From: an uncultured Caulobacterales bacterium
GTDB lineage: Bacteria > Pseudomonadota > Alphaproteobacteria > Caulobacterales > Maricaulaceae
NCBI GenBank assembly: GCA_947503715.1
Contig: CANNER010000001.1
Location: 992,001-1,056,000 of the forward strand
Direction of reading: 5' to 3'
DNA: 64,000 nucleotides
In this document: piece by piece, positions 46,201 to 53,855 of the stretch
How positions within the stretch are numbered: position 1 is the first letter of the stretch
How the letters are laid out: each line of letters begins with the position of its first letter
Notes under the pieces: model-generated
Told to the model about the DNA's origin: nothing
The model's input: only the letters and a program-made list of their open reading frames with translations
Databases searched by the model: none
Program-made: the position numbers and the translations under genes

Positions 46201-48614
46201 TTATCGTCACCACCACCCAAAATAAGGTTTTCGATACTGGTTAATGTTTCGCCGCCGAAACCGGCGCTCGTCCCAAAGGCCTGCCCTGTGTCTAAATTTA
46301 CAGTCAGGTTGCCATTTGTGTAGGTGTAATCGCCTGTATCATTGCCGTCCCCGCCGTCAATCTGGTCAGCGCCGGTTCCGCCGGAGATGACATCATCACC
46401 ATCACCGCCGTCCAGAATATCATCGCCGCCAAAGCCGAAAATGACATCATCACCGCCTTGACCGTAAACCGTGTTAACCGCGCCCGTGCCGGTATATGTG
46501 GAATCTCCATCCCCCGCATAGAGGATTTCGACATTGCTGATATTTATCGTCTCGCCATTCCCGGTGATGATGCCCGCCGCGAAATTGAAGTCATAATCGC
46601 CTTGGTCGACATCGCCAACACGAATGCCAAACAGTTGCATTCTCAACGTATCAATACCGTCGCCGCCATCAATTGTGTCCGTAAAACCCGATGCTGTGCC
46701 ACCGTGATCCCATTGATAAAATGTATCATTTCCGGTGAAACCTTGCAGATTATCATTCTGGGAGCCTCCCACTATGATATCGTCATTGGCTCCGCCTAAA
46801 AGCAGGTCAGAGCCGAGACCACCAACAAGCGTATCTATTCCGCTACCACCTGACAGAACATCGTCACCGCCATATCCAACGAGGAAGTCGTCGCCGCCAT
46901 TGCCCGTGAATATGTTTGCGTCTTCACTGCCGCGTATATCATCATCACCGTCGCCGGATGTGATATTTTCAAAATCGATCAGTGTTGCGGCACCACCCGT
47001 TTCTATGCCCAGGTCCTGTATCCGCAGAATGCCGTCACTTCTCATATCAAGTGTGACGGATATGTTCGGCAGTGTTGACATATAACTAAAGCTGTCAATA
47101 CCTGAGCCGCCATCAACCCTACCCGAGAGGTTCGTTGGAGCCGTATTAAAGATTAAGGCATCGTTTCCCGCACCCAAATCTATCAGATTGATAGCCGTCG
47201 TTTGCGTGACTGTATCATTGCCGGTCGATAGATAGAAGTTGCCCGTTGTTGCCACGTTAGTATTCGTCAGTGTATCGTCACCCGCAGTCCCGATATAGTT
47301 TCCGGCCTCGTCGACATTCCCTTCAGACGCATAGGAATAAACCTCATATTGCTCATCACCGGAGGCATCCGTGTAAATCAGGGCAAAGCGTGAGACAGAG
47401 ATGGGTTCAATGTAATACACGAACTCACTCCTTAGAAAGGAGTTTGTCAAATTTTGAATGAGAATTTCAGACCCGACCGGCGTTACACCCATATCATAGC
47501 GTTGAATATGAAGTGTATTCGTTGCCCGATCTAAAATACTGACAAGATATTCGCCCGTAGGCGAACCCGCAGAATTTTCCAAGGCGGTCAATTGTTGTAC
47601 GTCCCCACTGGTTGCCGTGCCCATCGGAACAATGAGGTTTGACCCTAAAACGCCCGTATCCGCATTAACAAAAGCAATATGCATTAGACCATCGCCACCT
47701 GAATTCGATGATTCTGAATAGAGAACCGCAAGGCTTCCCCCGCCCATATGTGCGACGTCATGAACTGCTCTGATCGAACCATCACTGGCAGATGTTAAGT
47801 TGATACTTAGATGGCTTGACCCATCAGGATTTGTAACTTCTACATCTATTGTTCTACGTAAATTTAGTCCAAATGTATCATTGTCAAAAATGACGGTCGC
47901 GAATCGACCACTATCCAAGGAGACAATACCTTCGTTGAACGGATTTTCATTATTGGAACCCGTAAGAAGACTGCTATCCTCTGTAACCAAAAAAGGCCCC
48001 GTTGTCGTGCCCATATCATCTACGGTCCATCCATAAATGGGCTGGTCACGCGAAAAATTATCTGTGTTAAATAGTCTTGCGACAATAAAAATAGTTCCCG
48101 CATCATTTATAGACATGGAGAGATCTTGCCCAATGTTAGAAAAAGAGCCTAGACTGAGTGACTGCGTCGAAACGAGCGTCGCCGTTTGACTGTAAGTGAA
48201 GATGCTAAGAGTATTTGTATCAAAATCTGCTCCAAGGATGGCAAATCCTCCACCCGAAAGCGCAACAGAGCCAACCAGGATCGAGTCCCCGGGTAAAGCT
48301 GTGGTGGCGTTGATGAAGCCCCCAAAACTGTCGGTCACATAGCCCACACTATTTCCAACACTCGCAATCAATATGTTGCCATTTGAAAGCGCCAGCATAT
48401 CTCCCTTCGGCCCCGCCAGAGAAGCACTCTCCTGCCAGAGTGTCGGCGTCACAGGGGCGTTAACAGTCATATTGAAGCTCGGCATATGAAACGCAACGGG
48501 CACAAATGAGACGGTGTTTGTAAGGATGGAATCAGAGTCTTGCATACGCGAGAACGCCTCTAATCCCAGACCCAGATCGTTAAAATAATCAATATTTTCC
48601 AATAATTTAAACAT
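43296..48614 (-). CDS. Large RTX (hemolysin-type calcium-binding) repeat protein
   Basis: 1772 residues; GGAGTGAG precedes the ATG. The first 440 residues hold repeated beta-rich segments without a known enzyme motif. From about 540 onward there are several blocks of glycine/aspartate nonapeptide repeats (GGDGDDVISGG type) separated by 100-200 residue spacers. The last 60 residues (FNKNGDDAIDLTDFGFVEF then DDGDFIL) look like the C-terminal type I secretion region. No N-terminal signal peptide. Secreted calcium-binding protein; adhesin, S-layer-like or enzyme roles are all possible. No type I secretion genes are nearby. Strongly acidic throughout. Confidence 0.9.
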   Translation of the reverse strand: MFKLLENIDYFNDLGLGLEAFSRMQDSDSILTNTVSFVPVAFHMPSFNMTVNAPVTPTLWQESASLAGPKGDMLALSNGNILIASVGNSVGYVTDSFGGFINATTALPGDSILVGSVALSGGGFAILGADFDTNTLSIFTYSQTATLVSTQSLSLGSFSNIGQDLSMSINDAGTIFIVARLFNTDNFSRDQPIYGWTVDDMGTTTGPFLVTEDSSLLTGSNNENPFNEGIVSLDSGRFATVIFDNDTFGLNLRRTIDVEVTNPDGSSHLSINLTSASDGSIRAVHDVAHMGGGSLAVLYSESSNSGGDGLMHIAFVNADTGVLGSNLIVPMGTATSGDVQQLTALENSAGSPTGEYLVSILDRATNTLHIQRYDMGVTPVGSEILIQNLTNSFLRSEFVYYIEPISVSRFALIYTDASGDEQYEVYSYASEGNVDEAGNYIGTAGDDTLTNTNVATTGNFYLSTGNDTVTQTTAINLIDLGAGNDALIFNTAPTNLSGRVDGGSGIDSFSYMSTLPNISVTLDMRSDGILRIQDLGIETGGAATLIDFENITSGDGDDDIRGSEDANIFTGNGGDDFLVGYGGDDVLSGGSGIDTLVGGLGSDLLLGGANDDIIVGGSQNDNLQGFTGNDTFYQWDHGGTASGFTDTIDGGDGIDTLRMQLFGIRVGDVDQGDYDFNFAAGIITGNGETINISNVEILYAGDGDSTYTGTGAVNTVYGQGGDDVIFGFGGDDILDGGDGDDVISGGTGADQIDGGDGNDTGDYTYTNGNLTVNLDTGQAFGTSAGFGGETLTSIENLILGGGDDNITGNDDNNRIDGGNGDDVIFAGDGDDVLIGGGGDDVLDGGNGNDTADYSYTSANLTIDLANGEAFPSSIGNSVGDSLFSIENANGGGGDDLILDRSDNNIVFGDAGDDRFNYIGGNDRFDGGDGQDTLDLSASSGVDIRVDSSFISGADYVVTSQGGGFPLVQGLEVETFIGSLLSNNTFRVSGVNFANFTGGDENDIAHLSATGSFFDGRAGSDRLSYNLSGLADGVTIDAVEGIAFSNITGQSSATDDSFMNVERISGSFGNDTIYVSADLTEASGASGDDTLIFLSASDAVAGQFISGGLEGTDRLAIDIADGDEIDFRDVNLVSFQEFQFATSAQGGEAGAVFTANQFGDVGKLANDLHIIGSSPQNPNANDLFTIFLGVVDNFSLSQFTFTDWNNANNEINVIGNGDNETIVGSTQNDSILGNGGNDEILGSSGVDTLSGGSGDDIFRYFNEDDAATGEIVNGGADVDMLSVNIAEGSEIDLRGLIIESIEILEFGANAVSSNGTENIIIIDAAQIGGTGFSETLEIKGSQYGASAVDILDITLGNAGFLDLSGFGFTNWGAQNQEINVAGSAGDETIIGSSQDDIISGGDGDDLIVGGAGDDILRGGDGSDTLSFETYDNGNGKGVTVGLNSTFTNNAASGRDEISGFENIIGSAFDDRLFGNRQNNTIDGGGGNDLIAIGGGTNTIIGGEGSDRLDVDATVDHIEGDLATGTITLFDDFDNIIGTASLDSVENLRGGAGDDVLIAGGETNRLFGMGGNDIITGSDGGDFLAGGSGDDIISGGLARDFIFGGLGDDQIFGGEGSDVLRGNEGEDTIDGGGGNDSIVSGDENDTVDGGAGNDLILAGQGDDILFGGGDVDDIRGGRGHDEINGGAGNDRLQGNEGNDIFIFEAGTGRDRIVDFNKNGDDAIDLTDFGFVEFSDVADAIRSSGNHVIIDLKNGDEIVLLNTDIADIDDGDFIL

Positions 48615-48677
48615 ATCTCACTCCAATATGTAGGGGCATGAAACATAGCGGTCTATATTTAGAATGGCCCCATCCAT

Positions 48678-48693
48678 GACTGTTCATACAGTC
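48678..48693. promoter_or_regulatory. Second inverted repeat upstream of RTX gene
   Basis: GACTGTTCATACAGTC is a 6+4+6 inverted repeat 64 bp upstream of the RTX start, between the start and the 48731-48750 palindrome. It may be another operator or a promoter element; no -35/-10 pair is clear. Confidence 0.35.
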
Positions 48694-48730
48694 AAATTTC
48701 TTCCCCTTTATCCAAGTGGAAAATGGCGCG

Positions 48731-48750
48731 CATACTCAAAATTGAGTATA
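48731..48750. promoter_or_regulatory. 20-bp palindrome, copy 1 (upstream of RTX gene)
   Basis: CATACTCAAAATTGAGTATA, arms TACTCAA/TTGAGTA around a 2-bp centre. It is 117 bp upstream of the RTX start and after the transporter stop. The same palindrome is at 50221-50240. Twenty base pairs with dyad symmetry is the size of LuxR-type operators, and a LuxR-type regulator gene is adjacent to copy 2. Confidence 0.7.
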
Positions 48751-48783
48751 AGGCGAAATTTTTTATGAGTGGGAAGGCGGGAG

Positions 48784-50166
48784 TTACGACTTTGGTTGTA
48801 GAGACTCGTGACTGTTCGATTTGCCTGCGGCCAACGTGCCAATCGCGAAATAGGCGGCAATTTTCAAAAGCAGCGGAATACCTGCGTAGAATCCGACCAA
48901 TATCACTCTGTCATGTGTTTCCACCGGACGAAGACTCGTCCCTATACTGGCAGTCCCTTCCGTCAATCCGATAAACCCTAATATTGGAAAAGCAATCAGC
49001 ATCGGGAATGTTATAGAAAGTTTTGAAGATGCGTTTTTTATCGCCGTTACAAGTCCTGCAAATTCAGGCTGCCCTTGACGTCGACCGCGTCCAATTTGAT
49101 CCGCCAGCAGTGAAACGGATAAAACACTATCGGCGACCCCTGAAACACCCAAAATCAGACTGACAATAAACATCGGAACTTTATCACCCACCCCCAAAAA
49201 TAGTAGGGCAACATAACCACAAATACCCAGCAGCGTCGCAATCCGCCAAGTCCGTATCTTCCCGATATGACGCGAGAGGATTATCCAAAGCGGAATACCC
49301 ACAAGCATACCGAGGCCGGACCCGATCCAGAATAGTCCTACAAGTTTCGGCATCTCCAAAACATATGTGATGTATAAAAGGCTTAAGGCGCCACCAAACG
49401 ATTTTGCGGTAATTAGAATAAAAAACGTCCCGATAATTTTTTGTATCTCGTGATGCCCCCTCAACGCTTTCAAGGCCGCTCTCAGCTTGGGCTGTGGCAA
49501 TCTGTTTGACGCGATATCACTGGGCATAAGCCAGAGATAAATTGGCATCACGATAATGCTGACGATAAAAATTAAAGTCACAACATTGGACAAGGCCTGC
49601 GATGTACTCTCCGTCCAAATCAGAGGTGCCGCCGCCCCTATCAGACCTCCAAGGATGAGGAACAGCGTTTTGCTTGACGCTAAGACCGTCCGTTCATGCG
49701 GATCTTCCGACATTTCCAAGCCCATTGCCGCCTGCGGAATTTCGCAGATCGTGAAGCTGAAAAAGTAAAGACAACTTACGAGGAGCAGGTAAAGCGGTGT
49801 CACGGAGTCAGTTTGTTTCAATAGTAAGTAAACCGCGCAACAAAACAGAGGCAGGCCCAGAATAACCCACGGCTTTCGACGCCCAAAACGAGTCCGCGTT
49901 CTATCTGTTAAAATCCCAACCGTCGGGTCCGTGATAATATCAAAGCCCCGGCCAATCGCAAAAAGCACGCCCACCAGGCCTAGCCCCAACCCAAGATCCA
50001 GCGCATAGTAAGTCGGGACTATCATCATGAGGGTGACCCACCCCATTGAGAGCGGGAGCATAAGACTGCCATAGGACAAAATCTGCCAAATCGAGAGTTT
50101 TGGCGACACGTCTCTGCGCATTCTATCAGCGTCTGATTGCGTCACGTTCGGCTCCCTTATGTCCAA
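48784..50166 (-). CDS. GPH-type MFS sugar:cation symporter
   Basis: 460 residues, 12 membrane segments. The N-terminal SYGSLMLPLSMGWV and the DPTVGILTDRTRTRFGRRKPW loop are typical of the glycoside-pentoside-hexuronide symporter family (MelB/XylP relatives). Inner membrane; substrate likely a glycoside, not predictable. Start is 55 bp from the palindrome at 50221, divergent from the LuxR-hydrolase gene. The RTX gene follows in the same direction after 169 bp with its own palindrome. Confidence 0.87.
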   Translation of the reverse strand: MDIREPNVTQSDADRMRRDVSPKLSIWQILSYGSLMLPLSMGWVTLMMIVPTYYALDLGLGLGLVGVLFAIGRGFDIITDPTVGILTDRTRTRFGRRKPWVILGLPLFCCAVYLLLKQTDSVTPLYLLLVSCLYFFSFTICEIPQAAMGLEMSEDPHERTVLASSKTLFLILGGLIGAAAPLIWTESTSQALSNVVTLIFIVSIIVMPIYLWLMPSDIASNRLPQPKLRAALKALRGHHEIQKIIGTFFILITAKSFGGALSLLYITYVLEMPKLVGLFWIGSGLGMLVGIPLWIILSRHIGKIRTWRIATLLGICGYVALLFLGVGDKVPMFIVSLILGVSGVADSVLSVSLLADQIGRGRRQGQPEFAGLVTAIKNASSKLSITFPMLIAFPILGFIGLTEGTASIGTSLRPVETHDRVILVGFYAGIPLLLKIAAYFAIGTLAAGKSNSHESLQPKS

Positions 50167-50220
50167 CGCGTTATCATTTTGATCTATAAAATCTATATTT
50201 TACGCCAATTTTCTCGGCTT

Positions 50221-50240
50221 CATACTCAATTTTGAGTATG
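50221..50240. promoter_or_regulatory. 20-bp palindrome, copy 2 (divergent promoter)
   Basis: CATACTCAATTTTGAGTATG, perfect 9-bp arms around TT. It lies between the divergent transporter gene (start 50166) and the LuxR-hydrolase gene (start 50255 or GTG 50291). Differs from copy 1 only in the centre and last base. Confidence 0.72.
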
Positions 50241-50254
50241 AAGCCGCTTTAGAA

Positions 50255-52042
50255 ATGATTTATGGGCAAGTCACCGAAACGGGGGAAATCGTGACGGCAT
50301 TCGAAAATGTAGACTTGGTTGACGGACTTTACACCGTGGCGATGGAGCCTGAACGGTTTAGAGAACTCGCTGATATTTGGAGCGATTATCTCAAAAAAGT
50401 GGATAGTCAGTCCACATCGACACTGGAAACGGATTTCAATAAATTAGAGAGCCATCTGCTGCGCGCTGAGGCGATTTTCGACATGGTGGAGTCAAATACC
50501 GCAATTCTTCCCCCGCGATTATTGGAAAAAATCAATCATGACCCTCAAGTTATTCTGGCGATTGATAAAACAGGCGTATTTGAAGCTGTAAATAATGCCG
50601 GGCAGGCACTTTTAGGGGTCAAAAAAGGCGACACGCTTGAGAATTTAAATTTCCCAAGAGAAACCATCGACATGATCTCTTTTGCCGTAAAGTCACGGTT
50701 TGCGTCTTCTGTGGATCATGTTGAAGGTATGCCGAGTTTGCAGCGTTTAATTCGGGAAAAAGAAGATGCCCCTTTATTAATATCTCTTACCGACTGGATG
50801 AATTCTGATGGCAGTCGACTGGTTTTATTGAAGACAGTTGACTTCATCTGGCCCGACTATTTGACGCCCATTATTACCGAAGCCTTTGGCCTGACGGACG
50901 CGGAAGCGGACATCATAAAGCTCATCGTGGAAGGGAAATCTGTACAAGATGTAGCTAAGGCCCGGGAGAGCAAACTCACAACTGTCCGAGCTCAAATTAG
51001 GGCCATTTACGCAAAGACAGCTACACGCAATCAATCCGAATTCATTCGGATGGCAATCGGCCTAACAACCATGCAGATGATGGAGCGCGAGAGCTATCGC
51101 AGCTTTGCCAATCGTGTGGATGGCGGAACACCTCTCGCCTATCCAAGATTTGAGCACGAACATACAATGACGCTGCCGGATGGCCGTATTTTGGATTATG
51201 CCGTCTTTGGCGCTCCGAACGGTAAGCCTTGCTTGTTTTTTCACAGCGAGCTTCTTGGCAATATCTGGCCCGCAAAGATTGTGGATTATGCGACAGTAAA
51301 GGGCTTACGGATTATTGTACCGGCACGTCCATTTTACGGTAGAAGTGATGGGTATCCAAAGAATGTCGATTACCCAACACAGACGGCAATAGACTTTATA
51401 GCGCTCTTAGACCACCTTAACATTCGTCGGGCGTTGCTAATTGGACAAACCTTGGGCGGCATGTATGCGCTCGCCCTGACTAGGGATTTCCCTGACCGCG
51501 TTGCCGGAATGGTTATGATTACGCCAATGCTGCCACATCTCAAAACAGAGCATAATACAGGCATGCCTAAGCTTCATCGGTTCATATCTGATGTCGTTCG
51601 ACGACAACCAAGACTGCTGAACTTTATCGCGCGCGCGGGCAGCGGATATTATCGGCGTGTCGGCCCCATTCGATTCCTACGACATGTGTTTGGCGATCTA
51701 GAATGTGATGTCGATATCATCAACGATCCCGTCAACCAAGAAGCGCTCATTCGAACACTTCAATTCGGGTCCGCTCACGGCCACAAGGGGTATGTCGCGG
51801 GTTACTCACACATGATTTTCGACGCAGTGGATTTGATGAAACCGCTACCATTTCCGATTTATGGAATCATTGGTGATAAGGATAAAAATACTAGGTTTGA
51901 CCGAGCAAAAAGCCTTCAAGATATCGGTGTAAACTTTAATATAGTAATTGCAAAAGGCGGTGGAGAACTTCTTATATATAGCCACCCATATCTTGTCGTG
52001 GACACGATGCTGATAAGCTGGAAAGTCGCGACTTCGGATTAG
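50255..52042 (+). CDS. LuxR-type HTH regulator fused to a catalytically degenerate alpha/beta hydrolase
   Basis: 595 residues; GTG 50291 (after GGGGGAA) is a likelier start than ATG 50255. Residues 80-200 look PAS-like (ILAIDKTGVFEAVNNAGQALLG). A LuxR HTH follows at about 210-270 (LTDAEADIIKLIVEGKSVQDVAKA). An alpha/beta hydrolase fills 295-590. Its elbow reads GQTLGG, with Thr399 where Ser is expected, and the usual catalytic His before LLIYSHP is Glu571. The Asp in GDKDKN remains. The hydrolase is therefore probably a ligand-sensing domain. Neighbouring palindromes suggest it controls itself, the transporter and the RTX gene. Confidence 0.85.
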   Translation: MIYGQVTETGEIVTAFENVDLVDGLYTVAMEPERFRELADIWSDYLKKVDSQSTSTLETDFNKLESHLLRAEAIFDMVESNTAILPPRLLEKINHDPQVILAIDKTGVFEAVNNAGQALLGVKKGDTLENLNFPRETIDMISFAVKSRFASSVDHVEGMPSLQRLIREKEDAPLLISLTDWMNSDGSRLVLLKTVDFIWPDYLTPIITEAFGLTDAEADIIKLIVEGKSVQDVAKARESKLTTVRAQIRAIYAKTATRNQSEFIRMAIGLTTMQMMERESYRSFANRVDGGTPLAYPRFEHEHTMTLPDGRILDYAVFGAPNGKPCLFFHSELLGNIWPAKIVDYATVKGLRIIVPARPFYGRSDGYPKNVDYPTQTAIDFIALLDHLNIRRALLIGQTLGGMYALALTRDFPDRVAGMVMITPMLPHLKTEHNTGMPKLHRFISDVVRRQPRLLNFIARAGSGYYRRVGPIRFLRHVFGDLECDVDIINDPVNQEALIRTLQFGSAHGHKGYVAGYSHMIFDAVDLMKPLPFPIYGIIGDKDKNTRFDRAKSLQDIGVNFNIVIAKGGGELLIYSHPYLVVDTMLISWKVATSD

Positions 52043-52549
52043 TGTGCCCAGTGAATGGCATGATCCATCAATTCTAAATAGGCAATGAACGGAGTGTCAG
52101 AGGAAATGAAGATCGTTCCGACAATGGACTCTAACGTCCGCAATGAGGGTAAATCTACGCTCTTCAAACCGAAAAGCTGCCGATAATAGTTGTGGATGAA
52201 GTCAGAGTTCACAGGAATAGCAGGTCACTCCAGAATGGAATTGCGAGACAGGCAATGGGACACGATAGATAGTCGATTGGGACATGATCAAACCCATTCT
52301 ATAATTATTAGCCTTCATATTGACCGATAGGATTGCACCATATTTGATACCTCATGTTTGAGATAAGAGAGTATCTTGATGGAGAGGGATCGAGACGTTT
52401 TGCTGATTGTGATTTAATGCGCTCGATACAAAATCGGCACTGAAAGTGACAACTCGTCTAGCACGCCTCGAAAGAGGCAACACTTCAACCTTGAAAAGCA
52501 TCGGCAAAGGGCTCTGGGAATGTCTTATTCATTGGGCCCGGGTTTAAGG
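52043..52549. other. Gene-poor stretch before IS remnant
   Basis: About 500 bp after the regulator gene with no open frame or motif I recognise. Probably decayed island DNA. Confidence 0.45.
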
Positions 52550-53142
52550 GTATATCTAGGGCGGGATATCGATAAATTGGTCATCTTATTTGGAGCGGCG
52601 ATAAAACGTACGCGAGGCACGCCTAACTTATCCAGAGTCCATTTGGCAGGTCGCGATGAGCGTTCCACCAAACGGATCATCCCTGGCTTCTCTGAGGCGG
52701 GATATCTCATTCTTCGTTGCCCCCATCCCCGATCATGCTTTTTTAGCAGGCCGTTCTCGAGTGTAAATTCAGCCAAGTACTCCTTTAGCTCACGCGCTTC
52801 AGACCGTAGCCCTTTGGCTTCAGCCGTATTGGCTTAGCGGGCGATATCCCCTGCTAGCCGTTTCTTGCCGGCTCCCAAAAAAACCTTCGACTGTTTGCAG
52901 TATATGCCCTCTCGGCAGCAAAGTTTTGCAACGCTCTCTTCACCCCGAAAGCCATCTAGCACAATGCGGATCTTCTCTTCAGCAGAGTACTGCTTACGTA
53001 TCTTAAGTTTGATATCTTTGACGATGCGATCGCCAGAAGTTTCTCTAGTCTTTCTCATTCTTCTCTCCATGAGATTGAAGATGAGCGAAAAGTCTCTCTT
53101 AGCTGTGACCTAAATCCGTGCCATGAGCGCTGACGTTAGACA
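52550..53142 (-). mobile_element. Truncated IS3-family element (right copy)
   Basis: Terminus TGTCTAACGTCAGCGC reads leftward from 53142. orfA begins at 53058 (MRKTRETSGDRIVKDIK, KQYSAEEKIRIVLDGFRGEESVAKLC) and is broken after GDIAR. The orfA tail (AEFTLENGLLKK) and orfB start (MRYPASEK..IRLVERS..TLDKLGVPR) follow in another frame and stop near 52600. No full transposase remains. A 100-bp copy of the same end lies inverted at 29066. Confidence 0.85.
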
Positions 53143-53287
53143 ATCTCTTTTAGAGGGTTATCAAGAAAGGCTATATGACCAATTAGGTCATTTAACTAAT
53201 CATTTTTTGATGCCATCAGAGTCGGTAAGCTATCTGGTCTCTCTATAGGCTGCAGGGCTTTCACCTGTCCATTTTTTAAAAGCCCAA

Positions 53288-53491
53288 CTAAAAACCCGTT
53301 TTGACTACGATATCCGAAATAGCTGTTTGATTATTTTCCCTTGCCTGTTCGGTGGTTAGGCCACCGTGTAGGCGTATGGTTATTCTACGGGTGCGCTTAG
53401 AACGACCTACCATTCGGTATTGAATCAGATAAGTCTTCTTGCCAGATGGTAAAATTTTCCACTCAAAACAAGCCAGGTCTGAGTCCAACAC
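53288..53491 (-). pseudogene. Tyrosine integrase remnant (arm-binding N-terminal domain)
   Basis: 67 codons: DSDLACFEWKILPSGKKTYLIQYR, then RTRRITIRLHGGLTTEQARE, the pattern of the N-terminal arm-binding domain of P4-type island integrases. It ends at a stop before any catalytic residues; similarity extends a few codons upstream to a TAG. It lies 220 bp from the tRNA-Thr 3'-half copy, so it is probably the relic of the island's integrase. Confidence 0.75.
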
Positions 53492-53708
53492 GTAATATGT
53501 TTTATCTTTCGATTTCTACTTATTTACTATTCGTTTAGTCAGTTTCATAACAACAATATGACTTCTCCGCCTCTAGTTCCAGTAAGCACGATGACAGAAA
53601 CCAGCAACTCACTCGGTCTAATGAGAGATAACAACCGCTGTTTATTTTCAATACCTTACCCTATTTAGAAAAACTCAAGACAACACCAAAAAAACTCTAG
53701 CATAGATT

Positions 53709-53752
53709 TGGATATGATCAGGTCGAGAGTTCAATTCTCTCCCGCGGCACCA
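53709..53752 (+). repeat. tRNA-Thr 3'-half copy (candidate attR)
   Basis: Matches 28656-28699 at 38 of 44 positions, ending in GCGGCACCA. Two of the differences (G to A and C to T) compensate each other in the T-stem (GAGAG/CTCTC), and the acceptor strand CCGCGGC pairs perfectly with GCCGCGG. It therefore derives from a functional tRNA rather than random decay. Confidence 0.8.
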
Positions 53753-53855
53753 GTCCAATCTTCAATCTTTTGCACCACTTTTGAGCTTAACGGCTTTTTC
53801 GTCTTTTTCTGCCTATACTCTAACAACTTAGCATTAAAATGACCGGAAATATGCC

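Larger units (their letters stand above)
28700..53752. mobile_element. Genomic island at tRNA-Thr, about 25 kb
   Basis: The region lies between tRNA-Thr and a second, partial tRNA-Thr 3' half (53709-53752, 38 of 44 positions equal). Just inside are matching IS3-type ends in opposite orientation (29066-29166 and 52550-53142), and an integrase N-terminal remnant (53288-53491) lies near the right end. Genes inside are a sulfide/persulfide and cytochrome bd module and an RTX/transporter/regulator module; genes outside are housekeeping-like. Borders are inferred; no complete integrase remains. Confidence 0.68.

Noticed and set aside
44677-47085. Long Pro/Ser-rich open frames on the plus strand opposite the RTX gene
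   Set aside because: They are the antisense image of Gly-Asp repeat codons; composition mirrors the repeats and there is no ribosome site or family pattern.
43296-48614. Periodic short repeats resembling a CRISPR or tandem-repeat array
   Set aside because: The periodicity is in the encoded nonapeptides; DNA copies are diverged and there are no regular spacers or cas genes.
29066-53142. Simple composite transposon with target duplication
   Set aside because: The bases flanking the two IS termini differ and both IS copies are truncated, so recent transposition as a unit is not supported.
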